From Methylophilaceae bacterium (GTDB lineage: Bacteria > Pseudomonadota > Gammaproteobacteria > Burkholderiales > Methylophilaceae): 64,000 bases of DNA. Under the pieces are notes generated by a model. It was not told the origin of the DNA. It worked only from the letters and a program-made list of their open reading frames with translations, and did not search any database. The stretch lies in NCBI GenBank assembly GCA_013141125.1, contig JABFRO010000003.1:296458-360457 (forward strand). The letters run 5' to 3'. The translations under genes and the position numbers were made by a program. This document shows, in pieces, positions 28,105 to 36,901 of the stretch; the stretch's first letter is position 1; the number at the start of each line of letters is the position of its first letter.

Positions 28105-28782
28105 CTAAAAGAAATGTGTGCCGACATCTTCGGTCAATTCTTTGACCTTGGCGACAAACTCACTACGCGGGATTTCGCGTGCGCCAAGAGAGGCCAGGTG
28201 TTCGGTTTTCATCTGGCAATCTATCATTTCATAGCCACGTTTTTTAAGTTGCTTGACCAAGGTAACGAAAGCAATTTTGGAGGCATCCGTCACATGATGA
28301 AACATGGATTCGCCAAAGAACATGTGGCCTATGGTCACGCCGTACAAGCCGCCGACCAGTTTGTTATCCATCCAACATTCTACTGAATGTGCATGGCCTA
28401 GCGCATGCAGGATGCAATAGGCCTCTATCATCTCCGGCACTATCCAAGTGCCATTTTGCCCGGCGCGCGGCGTAGTGGCACAGGCTTCAATAACGGCGCG
28501 AAAGTTTTCATCGGCGGTAACTTCATAATCGCGTTTGCGCATGCGTTTGGCCAGAAAGCGTGAAACTTTCAATTCATCGGGAAACAGCACCATGCGTGGA
28601 TCGGGACTCCACCATTGGATCGGCTGGCCGGGGCCGTACCAGGGGAATATGCCTTGTTTGTATGCTGACAATATGCGCTGTGGCGAGAGGCCGCCTCCGA
28701 ACGCGAGTAAACCATTGGGTTCGCGTAGCGCGGTCTCCAGTGGCGGAAACGGTTGTGTCACGGTGAGATGGGGAATGCTCAT
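28105..28782 (-). CDS. aat: Leucyl/phenylalanyl-tRNA--protein transferase
   Basis: 225 residues. Family blocks are [25 protein letters not shown] (a substrate-pocket motif), P-I[11 protein letters not shown], H-S-V-E-C-W, G-G-L-Y-G-V and F-F-G-E-S-M-F. It transfers Leu or Phe from aminoacyl-tRNA onto proteins with N-terminal Lys or Arg, marking them for ClpS/ClpAP. It forms an operon with bpt downstream. Intact and of normal length. Confidence 0.96.
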   Translation of the reverse strand: MSIPHLTVTQPFPPLETALREPNGLLAFGGGLSPQRILSAYKQGIFPWYGPGQPIQWWSPDPRMVLFPDELKVSRFLAKRMRKRDYEVTADENFRAVIEACATTPRAGQNGTWIVPEMIEAYCILHALGHAHSVECWMDNKLVGGLYGVTIGHMFFGESMFHHVTDASKIAFVTLVKQLKKRGYEMIDCQMKTEHLASLGAREIPRSEFVAKVKELTEDVGTHFF

Positions 28783-28924
28783 GGGCTTTCTTTATAGCTT
28801 GAGTTAATCTGAACACAATGACTTTACTATATTTATAGATTACAAAACAACTTTGTTTGACTATCATCCGCCGTTAGCGTTATTTTTACCGGGTTTGCAG
28901 CGAAAAACTAAAGTGGAAGGCCGT

Positions 28925-31210
28925 TCATTGCGGCTGAAATTTTCTTAATCTCACCGCATTGCTGACAACAGTCACCGAGGACATGGCCATGGCCGCTCCG
29001 GCTATCATGGGGTTGAGCAGCACACCAAAAACAGGGTAGAGCACACCCGCCGCAATGGGAATGCCAATGATGTTATAGATAAATGCGCCCAACAGATTTT
29101 GTTTGATATTGCGCAGCGTGGCGCGTGAAATGTCTATGGCATGGGCTACCCCAGCCAGCGAGCCGGACATGAGAGTGATGTCGGCGGATTCAATGGCAAT
29201 ATCGGCACCGGTGCCAATGGCAAATCCCACATCGGCACATGTGAGCGCGATGGCATCATTAATGCCGTCTCCCACCATGCCTACTTTTTCACCTTGTGCC
29301 ATTAATGCCTGAATTTTTTGGGCTTTATCCTGCGGTAATACTTCTGCATAAACTGTGCTGATGCCGACTTGGCTGGCAATCGCTTGCGCTGTGGCAAGGT
29401 TGTCGCCGGTGAGCATGATGACCTTGATGTGCATGGCTTGCAGGCGTGCAATGGCGGCTTTGGCATCTGTTTTGATGGGGTCAGTCACGGTAATCAGCCC
29501 AGCCAGTTGTCCGTTAACCGCAAGATACATTGGCGTGGCAGCTTCACTAGCCAATTTTGAGACGCGTGCTTGCAGCGCATTACAATCAATCGCGTGCTGC
29601 AACATGAAGTCTAAATTACCAAAATACAGGGTGCGCCCATCCAGCCTACCTTGCACGCCCAATCCTGCGATGGCTTGAAACTGGTCTATCGAACTAAGGA
29701 TTAAATCACGCTGTTTGGCCGCATGAATAAGCGCTTCTGCCAGCGGGTGTTCCGAGCCTGTTTCCAAGCTGGCGGCGAGCTGAAGCAAGGTGTTTTCATC
29801 CCAACCGGCGGTTGGCACCAATGCGCTGACGCTGGGCTTGCCCCTGGTTATGGTGCCGGTTTTATCCAGCACGATGCTGGTGAGCTGCCCGGCCTGTTGC
29901 AGGGCATCGCCGGTTTTGATAAGAATGCCGTAATCAGCCGCCTTGCCCACGCCCAGCATGACCGAGATTGGCGTGGCCAGTCCCAGCGCGCAGGGGCAGG
30001 CAATCACCAGTACCGTTACCGCGACAATCAGGGCATGGCTCAAATGTGGTGCCGGGCCAAAATTGAACCAAACGATAAACGCCGTAATGGCAAGCAATAG
30101 CACTACAGGCACAAAGTAAGCGGCAATTTTATCTGCCAGACGGCCGATGGCAGGCTTGGCACCTTGCGCTTGTTGAACGGCGGCAATGATGCGGGACAAA
30201 GCGGTCTGTTTCCCCACCCGTGTGGCGCGATACAAAAAGCTGCCCGAAGCATTGATGGTGCCGCCAGTGACGGCGCTTCCCGTGATTTTTTCTATGGGCA
30301 TCGGTTCACCGGTAAGCATGGATTCATCCACGCTGGAATGACCTTCCATGACCACTCCATCCACCGCGATTTTTTCTCCAGGCCTGACGCGCAACGTGTC
30401 ATTTTTATGGATTTCAGCCAAGGGCACATGGATTTCCTGCCCATTGCGTAGCACACAGGCGGTTTTCGGTTTCAGGCCTATCAGTCTTTCCACCGCGTTT
30501 GAAGTCTGCCCACGTGTGCGCATTTCCAGTGCTTGCCCCAATACCACCAAGCCAATGACCACCGGAATCACATCCCAGAATGGTTCTGTAGTGCCGGAAG
30601 GAAACAGTTGCGGGGCAAAAGTGGCCAATGTGGAATAACTCCAGGCGGCGGTCATGCTGAGTGCTATCAGGGTATCCATGGTGGCATAACGATTGCGTAA
30701 CGCTTTCCACGCACCAGTGAAAAATTGTGCGCCGGAATAGCGCATCACTGCCAGTGTTAAAAAGGCCAGTACGGGCGAGCTCCATTGCATCCAGTGGTGT
30801 ATGGAACCTTGTGTCATATCGCCCCCCAGCATGGCGGGAAACCCCGCCGCCAAGGCTGGGATGGCTACCGCCAGTGCAAACCAGGATTGATGCAGCAACT
30901 GCCGGTATTGTGCCAGCGCATTACTGGCTTTTGGATCGGGTTTATCCAGAGTATCTGCGGATTTGTTATCATCATCCTTTGTGTCATCATCCACGATTTC
31001 ACTCGCTTGAAATCCCGCCGCGATGACCGCGCTGATTAAGGCTACACTGTTGGCATTGCCCGCAATACTGGCGGTTTGCGTGGCAAAGTTAACGCTGGCA
31101 TGCGTTACACCCGCCACGCTGCGCAACGCTTTTTCTACCGATGCCAAGCACCCGGCGCAACGCATACCTTCGATCAGTAGAAGTTTAGGACTTTGGTTCA
31201 GTTTGGGCAC
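28925..31210 (-). CDS. copA: Copper-exporting P1B-type ATPase
   Basis: 761 residues. One N-terminal heavy-metal-associated domain has [10 protein letters not shown] (CxxC). Eight membrane helices are expected. The metal-transport motif C-P-C-A-L-G lies in helix 6, D-K-T-G-T-I-T is the phosphorylation site, H-P-L-A-E is the nucleotide-domain SEHPL-type motif (here S-E-H-P-L), and G-D-G-I-N-D is the hinge. The CPC and single HMA fit Cu(I) export from the cytoplasm. It begins with GTG, 35 bases after the last pseudopilin gene and on the same strand, so it may be transcribed with the secretion operon. No CueR-like regulator is next to it. Confidence 0.93.
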   Translation of the reverse strand: MPKLNQSPKLLLIEGMRCAGCLASVEKALRSVAGVTHASVNFATQTASIAGNANSVALISAVIAAGFQASEIVDDDTKDDDNKSADTLDKPDPKASNALAQYRQLLHQSWFALAVAIPALAAGFPAMLGGDMTQGSIHHWMQWSSPVLAFLTLAVMRYSGAQFFTGAWKALRNRYATMDTLIALSMTAAWSYSTLATFAPQLFPSGTTEPFWDVIPVVIGLVVLGQALEMRTRGQTSNAVERLIGLKPKTACVLRNGQEIHVPLAEIHKNDTLRVRPGEKIAVDGVVMEGHSSVDESMLTGEPMPIEKITGSAVTGGTINASGSFLYRATRVGKQTALSRIIAAVQQAQGAKPAIGRLADKIAAYFVPVVLLLAITAFIVWFNFGPAPHLSHALIVAVTVLVIACPCALGLATPISVMLGVGKAADYGILIKTGDALQQAGQLTSIVLDKTGTITRGKPSVSALVPTAGWDENTLLQLAASLETGSEHPLAEALIHAAKQRDLILSSIDQFQAIAGLGVQGRLDGRTLYFGNLDFMLQHAIDCNALQARVSKLASEAATPMYLAVNGQLAGLITVTDPIKTDAKAAIARLQAMHIKVIMLTGDNLATAQAIASQVGISTVYAEVLPQDKAQKIQALMAQGEKVGMVGDGINDAIALTCADVGFAIGTGADIAIESADITLMSGSLAGVAHAIDISRATLRNIKQNLLGAFIYNIIGIPIAAGVLYPVFGVLLNPMIAGAAMAMSSVTVVSNAVRLRKFQPQ

Positions 31211-31245
31211 CGTTGAGTGTGGGGGCGTGTGTTCATTCTATGATT

Positions 31246-31743
31246 TTACGGCGGAGATTGATTTGTTGCTACATTGGTTTCGTCAAACTGTGGCAGGTAA
31301 ATAAATTTCCAATCCGAGTAAGTGAGCAAGGGGTTCTCACCGAAGCTTTGTTTTAATATTGGTTCAAAATCAGTCTTGATCGGTGGTGTTTGAGCAAGGC
31401 TATAGACACCGATAACCTGCTGCTGTTCATTTTTAACCAAGCCCCAGTCGCTGTTATCTGTCATGGGGTCTATATAGCGTTTACGCAAGTGGCGGGCAGG
31501 CTTTTGGAAACGATTGTCGGTGATTAAATCTTCAAGCGCTAACGGGTATTGTTTATTGCCTTGTGGTGAATTTCGATAATAACTGCCAATGGCGTTGATG
31601 AATTGTTTGCCGATGAAAAGCAGCTGTGTTTCACGCTCTCGTGCGGCGTTTTGTGCAATATCTTCACTGGCCTTGCCCAAACTTAGCGTGATTCCGGCAA
31701 TTACCAGCAATAGGGCGATGTAAGCGAAGCCACGATTTTTCAT
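31246..31743 (-). CDS. Minor pseudopilin lacking Glu5 (GspK-like tip candidate)
   Basis: About 165 residues from the ATG at 31743 (a GTG at 31758 is also in frame). The prepilin signal is M-K-N-R-G then F-A-Y-I-A followed by a hydrophobic helix. The residue at +5 after the cleavage site is Ala, not Glu. In type II secretion the pseudopilin lacking Glu5 is GspK, at the tip of the pseudopilus, so a tip role is a reasonable inference, although GspK proteins are usually longer. It is the last of three pseudopilin genes at the end of the secretion operon. Confidence 0.7.
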   Translation of the reverse strand: MKNRGFAYIALLLVIAGITLSLGKASEDIAQNAARERETQLLFIGKQFINAIGSYYRNSPQGNKQYPLALEDLITDNRFQKPARHLRKRYIDPMTDNSDWGLVKNEQQQVIGVYSLAQTPPIKTDFEPILKQSFGENPLLTYSDWKFIYLPQFDETNVATNQSPP

Positions 31744-31751
31744 CAGCAAAG

Positions 31752-32150
31752 TTACCACTCGCTATAGCGCGAACCATCTGTGGCAGTACCCGGCGCGCCA
31801 CTGTGTACATCATAAACATTGGAGGATAAGTCAGGCGGCTGCGTTAACATCCAGCTATTCGCTTTGTCGGTTATCGGATCTATGGGAATGGCACGCAAAT
31901 ACTTTTGTTCAATCAGCAGATTGAGCGTCGGCGGATAGCTGCCTTTGTCTTCGCGGTAGTGGCTGATGGCATCGCGCATGGTGGCTAAATCTTCGCGCAA
32001 TACCGCTTCTTTGGCACGCTGCAAACCCGCAAAATAGCGCGGCAAGGCGATGCTTAACAATAAAGCCAGCATCGCCATAACGATCATTAGTTCTACAAAA
32101 GTAAAGCCATATGATTTTTTTTGCTTACCACTGATTATATAGAATGCCAT
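31752..32150 (-). CDS. Type II secretion pseudopilin (GspG-like)
   Basis: 132 residues. It has a prepilin peptidase site G-F-T-F-V-E-L-M-I-V-M with Glu at +5 after the Gly, then a hydrophobic alpha-1 helix and a small C-terminal domain with Y-P-P-T-L-N-L-L and I-P-I-D-P-I-T-D, a pattern of major or minor GspG-type pseudopilins. The leader is unusually long (about 15 residues). It overlaps the preceding pseudopilin gene by 26 bases, showing tight translational packing. Confidence 0.85.
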   Translation of the reverse strand: MAFYIISGKQKKSYGFTFVELMIVMAMLALLLSIALPRYFAGLQRAKEAVLREDLATMRDAISHYREDKGSYPPTLNLLIEQKYLRAIPIDPITDKANSWMLTQPPDLSSNVYDVHSGAPGTATDGSRYSEW

Positions 32151-32604
32151 TTAATCCCTTTTGTTCACTGAGTGAGTAAACGTCAAACACATCCTTGCCA
32201 GCTTGCGGTTGGTCTGGCGGGCTGTCATAACTACGTTTGCCCCAGGTTTTCGCGGCAGGCGCATTTTCTGCAGATTCACTTTCTGTCGGATACATGGGGT
32301 CGCGCGGAATGCGGCGCAGAAAATAGATTTTATTTTTTTTGGGATCCTGTGCATCTTCAATGCCATCAGACAGGTCTTCCAGGCGTTTTGGATAACCGGA
32401 ATCTTCCAGTAATCTGGGAATATGTCCTTCATCGCTCGCTCTTTTGTAACGGTCTATCGCTTCACGTATTTCTCGCAGATTGCGGTTGAGATCAGCTTCT
32501 TTCTGACGCGTAGTGGTCAGCTCCAGGTAAGGCACGGCTGCCGTTGCCAACAAGGCGAGGATGGCAACCGTGATGATGATTTCGATATAAGAGAATCCGC
32601 GCAT
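32125..32604 (-). CDS. Type II secretion pseudopilin (GspG-like)
   Basis: 159 residues. Very short leader M-R-G then F-S-Y-I-E (Glu at +5), followed by a hydrophobic helix. The globular part has R-E-A-I-D-R-Y-K, G-Y-P-K-R-L-E-D-L and R-R-I-P-R-D-P-M, as in GspG/GspH-type proteins whose C-terminal loop binds calcium. It sits directly after the secretin gene and overlaps the next pseudopilin gene. Likely an accessory subunit of the pseudopilus. Confidence 0.85.
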   Translation of the reverse strand: MRGFSYIEIIITVAILALLATAAVPYLELTTTRQKEADLNRNLREIREAIDRYKRASDEGHIPRLLEDSGYPKRLEDLSDGIEDAQDPKKNKIYFLRRIPRDPMYPTESESAENAPAAKTWGKRSYDSPPDQPQAGKDVFDVYSLSEQKGLNGILYNQW

Positions 32605-32628
32605 GGTCGAGTTTTTAGTGATTCTGCT

Positions 32629-34551
32629 TCAAGGGTTGCCGGCGGGAGGGGTGAAGGGTGAAAGCAGGTCTGCTGGTAGGGGAATGTTCAAGTTTTGTGG
32701 CTTGTTGTCGGTTGGAGGTGCGGCAGGCGCTGGCGCAGCGGGTGCGATGCCAGGTACAAACAATTTTGAAATGCCCTCACGCGTCATGGGCGCTCTGAAC
32801 TCGCGTCCGACCTGAGCTTCGCTGCCTATCCAGTATTCTGTCGTTGCCGCCGTAGGCGTTTGTCTTTCGCGGATGATATGCGGGGTAATGGAGAGCACTA
32901 TTTCGGTTTTATCTTTTTGATCGGCATTATTGGAAAACAGCCGTCCCAACAGCGGCATATCGCCCAAACCCGGTAGTTTGCCGATATTCTTGGTATCAGA
33001 ATCACTAATCAGACCCGCCAATACCTGTGTTTCCCCATCCTTGAGGCGCAACTGGGTAGACGTGCTGCGTGTACCAATCTGGAATAACTGATTGCCAGAG
33101 GCCGTTTTGACTGAAGCACCCTTGGTGCTGACATCCAGATTCACTTTGATGCTGACATCTCCGCCCAGGCTGATGATGGGTTCCACTTCCAGCTTGAGTC
33201 CCACATCAATGTATTGCACATTTTCGGCAATGGTGCCGGTAGAGGAAACATTGGACGTGACGATAGGGATACGGTCACCTATCATGATCTTGGCCTTATC
33301 CTTGTTTTTCACCCGTATGCGCGGATTGCTCAATAAATTGACCGCATTATTCTGGCCTTGAAAAATCAGCGAGGGATTTGGACTCACCCCTATCAGCCCG
33401 CCAGTGATGGCTTGCAGACCCGCCAGAGTCAATGCGGCTGATGTCGTGACACCGCTACCGCTTGTTGTAGTGGGGGTAATCACGGTTAGTTGGTTGGGCC
33501 AGGTTATGCCTGCATTGAGGATTTTTGTGCGGCTGATTTCCACCACTTCCAGCTCCAGCATCACTTCGGGGTCAGGCACATCCTGTGAGGCGATCAGCTT
33601 TTCTACCAGCGGCATGATGTCGGGATTGTCTTTCACCATAATCATCGGCAGTCTGTCATCAGTTTGTACCTGTTTGATGCCCAGCATGGTGGTGAGCAAT
33701 CCGCCTACCATTTTTGGATCTGCATATTCCAGATAGAAACTACGTACCACCAGATCCTGATATTCGCGAAGCTTTAACGATGTGTTGGGATAAATAATCA
33801 CGGTATGGTCATCCAGTATTTTTTTACGCAACTGATTGGTTTGTACCAGTAAATCCAGTGCATCTTCCAGAGAAACCTGGTTCACAAACAGCGTGGCCTT
33901 TTGCTCGTTGCTGATTTCCTGATCGAGGATGAAGTTGACTTTAGTGCCTTTGGCCAAGGCTTCAATCATTACTTTCAGGCTAACATCGCGGAATTGCAGT
34001 GAAATTGGGGTTTTGTACACCAAATGTTTACGCAAGCTTTCTGCCAGTCTGGCATCATGCTTGGCCGTGAGCGCTTTATAAATGGCGCGTGCCTCCATGT
34101 TGTCCGGGTTTTCAATCAGTATTTCTCGGAGTTTCGTTGCCGCCCGTTGTTCATCCTCGTCTGATTTGCCGAGTAGACCCTTGAGTTCTTGCAACATGAG
34201 AATATGCCGCCGCCTGGCTTCAACCCGGCGCAAACCTTCGGCTGCACGCAAATTTCCGGGGTTAGATTTTTCCAATGCCTGAAAATTTTGTGCTGCCGTT
34301 TCAATATCATTAACGCCCAAGGCATCTTCTGCGCTACGGGTAAGCTGGTCTATTTCGGCCGCGTTTTGACGCGCTGTTTCCAGCCGCGCCGGAATCGTTT
34401 CGCTGTTCTGACTGGTTGCGTTAGCGGGGTTTGCACGGTCATTCTTGCTCTCGAACATGGCGCAAGAACTCAGACTGATTGCCGCCAGTAATGCGGGTAG
34501 CAGTACACCAAGTTTTGGTGATAGTGACTTTTGTGATGATAGATTAGTCAA
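32629..34551 (-). CDS. gspD: Secretin GspD-like outer-membrane lipoprotein
   Basis: 640 residues. The N-terminus ends in a lipobox (L-S-S-C, Cys at about residue 29), suggesting self-piloting to the outer membrane. A helical repeat-like region (about 50-160) precedes a secretin/TonB short N-terminal domain, an N-domain (residues 260-330) and the C-terminal secretin core (V-E-P-I-I-S-L-G-G … T-Q-L-R-L-K-D-G-E-T-Q-V-L-A-G-L, P-G-L-G-D-M-P-L-L-G-R-L-F). It ends in a proline-rich tail. It would form the outer-membrane gate for folded proteins. The start is a TTG overlapping the preceding gene. The architecture resembles MshL/PilQ-like as much as classical GspD. Confidence 0.88.
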   Translation of the reverse strand: MTNLSSQKSLSPKLGVLLPALLAAISLSSCAMFESKNDRANPANATSQNSETIPARLETARQNAAEIDQLTRSAEDALGVNDIETAAQNFQALEKSNPGNLRAAEGLRRVEARRRHILMLQELKGLLGKSDEDEQRAATKLREILIENPDNMEARAIYKALTAKHDARLAESLRKHLVYKTPISLQFRDVSLKVMIEALAKGTKVNFILDQEISNEQKATLFVNQVSLEDALDLLVQTNQLRKKILDDHTVIIYPNTSLKLREYQDLVVRSFYLEYADPKMVGGLLTTMLGIKQVQTDDRLPMIMVKDNPDIMPLVEKLIASQDVPDPEVMLELEVVEISRTKILNAGITWPNQLTVITPTTTSGSGVTTSAALTLAGLQAITGGLIGVSPNPSLIFQGQNNAVNLLSNPRIRVKNKDKAKIMIGDRIPIVTSNVSSTGTIAENVQYIDVGLKLEVEPIISLGGDVSIKVNLDVSTKGASVKTASGNQLFQIGTRSTSTQLRLKDGETQVLAGLISDSDTKNIGKLPGLGDMPLLGRLFSNNADQKDKTEIVLSITPHIIRERQTPTAATTEYWIGSEAQVGREFRAPMTREGISKLFVPGIAPAAPAPAAPPTDNKPQNLNIPLPADLLSPFTPPAGNP

Positions 34552-35044
34552 GACGCGTTCCTATACTCATGATCTGTGTAATTTTCAAAGGCAAATATAA
34601 CAACTTGATCTGATCGTTATTGATACTGGTGACTTGGTAATTTGTGCCCAACTTTTCACCTAGCTTAATGCCATATAGCGTTTCGCCTTCCTGCAAAAAT
34701 ACTTTGGCTTGTCCGTTTTCTACCATTTTGCCGATATATGCAAAAGGTAAGGGTGGTGCCGTTTGCGCAGCAGGCTCACTCGATTCTTGAGTGACAGAGC
34801 TGGGGGCGGCGAACAGGTCGGTGATGGCTTCTGTGATTGGAAGCCTATGCGCCAGTTTGAATTTTGCGGGGGGTGTGTTTGCGGCTACAGGAGGCACAAC
34901 ATGGCTTGATTCCACAGTGGCACGCGGATGGGTCAGAACAATGCCGGAATCTTGCGGTTTTTCCGGTGAGATCCATACTAAAAATAATGTTATTGCCAGC
35001 AAGCCGCACAATACTAGCCAGCGCTTTAATACGGATGGGTTCAT
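34544..35044 (-). CDS. PilP/GspC-like inner-membrane connector
   Basis: 166 residues. One N-terminal membrane helix (about 8-25), a proline-rich linker, then a small beta domain: P-P-L-P-F-A-Y-I-G-K-M-V-E-N-G-Q-A-K-V-F-L, G-E-T-L-Y-G-I-K-L-G-E-K-L. This is the layout of GspC homology-region and PilP domains, which link the inner-membrane assembly platform to the secretin. It overlaps both neighbours, pilO-like and gspD, by a few bases. Identification is by architecture and position more than by strong motifs. Confidence 0.7.
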   Translation of the reverse strand: MNPSVLKRWLVLCGLLAITLFLVWISPEKPQDSGIVLTHPRATVESSHVVPPVAANTPPAKFKLAHRLPITEAITDLFAAPSSVTQESSEPAAQTAPPLPFAYIGKMVENGQAKVFLQEGETLYGIKLGEKLGTNYQVTSINNDQIKLLYLPLKITQIMSIGTRLD

Positions 35045-35580
35045 GGTTGCACCCCATGCAAAGTCAGCCGAATATTGCTTTGCACCTCGTTGGACAAAAC
35101 ATTTTTACGTTTGAGCGCGAGCTGATCCAGCGAGACATAAGGTAGCGCTACCAGTGTATCCGTGATAAAGGCACGGATGGACGGGTAATCTGAAACTACA
35201 TTAAAATCCAAGCTGAGACGTGTCAGATGTTCGTTAGGGCTGACGGATTTTTTATAAGAGACTTCGTTCAAATTCAAGCCATGTTTTTGTGCCATATCGA
35301 AAATACTTTGCAGTTCTGCCGGCAGTGTATCGGGGGTGGGGAATTGCGCGAAAAATGTATCAGCGGACGATGCCGATGGCAGTAGTTGTTGCTTGGTGAC
35401 ATGCACCTGGGTTGGTAATTGCTGCAATTTTTGTTGTGCAGGCCATAGTGCAACAGGTGCATACAGTAGTGTAATGAGGGCGAGCATTAATCCCAGCACA
35501 CCCAGTGCGCTTAGTTTTTCGCTTAATCGGACTAAATTCCAGGTGAGACGTGCCAACATATTTGTTATCAAATTTTCCAT
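35041..35580 (-). CDS. PilO/GspM-like assembly-platform protein
   Basis: 179 residues. A short cytoplasmic N-terminus, one membrane helix (about 25-45), a coiled-coil segment, then a ferredoxin-like alpha/beta domain with N-L-N-E-V-S-Y-K … L-S-L-D-F-N-V-V-S-D-Y-P-S-I-R-A-F-I, typical of PilO and GspM. It overlaps its neighbours by 4 and 13 bases. It would pair with the PilN-like protein in the periplasm. Confidence 0.75.
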   Translation of the reverse strand: MENLITNMLARLTWNLVRLSEKLSALGVLGLMLALITLLYAPVALWPAQQKLQQLPTQVHVTKQQLLPSASSADTFFAQFPTPDTLPAELQSIFDMAQKHGLNLNEVSYKKSVSPNEHLTRLSLDFNVVSDYPSIRAFITDTLVALPYVSLDQLALKRKNVLSNEVQSNIRLTLHGVQP

Positions 35581-36107
35581 TGTGCGAAGAGGGTAAAAGC
35601 TAGGGCCTGTTTTCCGTCTTCTACGGTTTGGCGCTGATTAAGCAGCGTGACTTCAGAAAATATGGCTTGCTGACTCAGTGTTTTCACATAAGCCATCAGG
35701 GCATTGAAATCCGTTGCAAAACCGGTAATTGCCACTTCTCCTTTATCTGGATTAGGCTGCAAGGAGGATAGCAAAATCGTGGTTTGCGTTTTCTGTTCAC
35801 GTTCCAGCGTAGTTAGCAATTCATACCAGGGCACATTTAATACATGTTGAATATCTGCAGCGGTTTTTTCCCTGGACAGCGTATTTTCGTCTGACAGTGC
35901 ATTTTTAATTACGGGCTGATCAATACCGATTTGTAATTGTGCCTGTTTTTGTTCAATTTTATGCAGCACACCACGGTGTTGCAGGATCAAACTCGCCAGT
36001 AGCAATGACAGTAGGGTAATGATAATGATGGTTATTTTTTGACGTGTTTTTTGTTGATAGGATGAGTAGTCAAGCGTTAAAGGTTTCATTTGGGAATGTT
36101 TCATCAT
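35568..36107 (-). CDS. PilN/GspL-C-like assembly-platform protein
   Basis: 179 residues. The cytoplasmic start is followed by a membrane helix (about 25-43), a coiled coil (K-I-E-Q-K-Q-A-Q-L), and a periplasmic ferredoxin-like domain (L-L-T-T-L-E-R-E-Q … V-A-I-T-G-F-A-T-D-F-N-A-L-M-A-Y-V-K-T-L). That pattern, helix plus coil plus one small domain, fits PilN. In classic type II systems this part is fused to the GspL cytoplasmic domain. Here it is a separate gene, as in type IV pilus operons. Confidence 0.78.
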   Translation of the reverse strand: MMKHSQMKPLTLDYSSYQQKTRQKITIIIITLLSLLLASLILQHRGVLHKIEQKQAQLQIGIDQPVIKNALSDENTLSREKTAADIQHVLNVPWYELLTTLEREQKTQTTILLSSLQPNPDKGEVAITGFATDFNALMAYVKTLSQQAIFSEVTLLNQRQTVEDGKQALAFTLFAQWKI

Positions 36108-36901
36108 AAGTTAGCCAGCAAGTTCAGTATGCCGGGTCTATCAGCCGATTGTTTTTGCACCAGGCGCGTTAGCCGAACGTCATCGGGTAAATGATTTGGC
36201 AACAGGGCAGGGGAGCCAAAATAAGCAAGTGCTATGGGCACTGTTTGCTGATGGCTATGCAAGGCGCGTGTAATCAAAGCCAGACATTCTTCCTGCTCTT
36301 GTCCGGCGGGTGGCACGGCTACTGAAATTCGTTGCCATTGGCCATTCGTCAGCTGGGCCAGAAGCAATCGTTGTGGTTCGGCTATCAATATCCACTGATT
36401 TTCAGTAGACATTTTTACTGGGGATAATTGCGGTAGGTAATGGTTAAATACTGCCATCAACGCGGGTTCTATGCCATGAATAATCCAGCCAGACTGTGCT
36501 GATAACGCTTCAAGTTGAGTTAATAAGGCACGGTCAATGGCGCTTACAATCACGGCCGCATTATGCGCTTGCAAGGCCACGCGCACTTCCCAGTTTTCAC
36601 TCATTACGCCAAACAATTTGCGCATGTGTAGTTCGCCCAGCGCCTGCCAGTCGTCGCCATGCAACATCCCCGTTTGCCAGGGTAAAACCGCGTAGCGTAT
36701 ATATTGATTGGAGAGAATAAAACGCACATGGCGTATATCCAGCTTGGCGGCTCTCTCTTTTAATTCTGCCAGCAAGGTTTCCCAGGAGCGTGCAGGGGCA
36801 GCTGGTGACAGGCGTTGCACCTTGGAAACTCCCGCCAGGCGCAAAGCCAAGCCTTCCGGTGCGAGGGCTATTGTTGAAGGTTTAGACCACAGCCGTAACA
36901 C
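36104..36901 (-). CDS. PilM/GspL-cytoplasmic-like protein
   Basis: 265 residues with no membrane helix. It precedes the pilN-like gene and overlaps it by 4 bases. It shows fragments of an actin-like/GspL cytoplasmic fold (S-T-I-A-L-A-P-E-G-L-A-L-R … I-S-A-I-D-R-A-L-L-T-Q-L-E … I-H-G-I-E-P-A-L-M-A-V-F-N). It probably links the ATPase GspE to the inner-membrane platform. The sequence is divergent and shorter than PilM (about 350), so the call rests mainly on gene order. Confidence 0.62.
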   Translation of the reverse strand: MLRLWSKPSTIALAPEGLALRLAGVSKVQRLSPAAPARSWETLLAELKERAAKLDIRHVRFILSNQYIRYAVLPWQTGMLHGDDWQALGELHMRKLFGVMSENWEVRVALQAHNAAVIVSAIDRALLTQLEALSAQSGWIIHGIEPALMAVFNHYLPQLSPVKMSTENQWILIAEPQRLLLAQLTNGQWQRISVAVPPAGQEQEECLALITRALHSHQQTVPIALAYFGSPALLPNHLPDDVRLTRLVQKQSADRPGILNLLANL

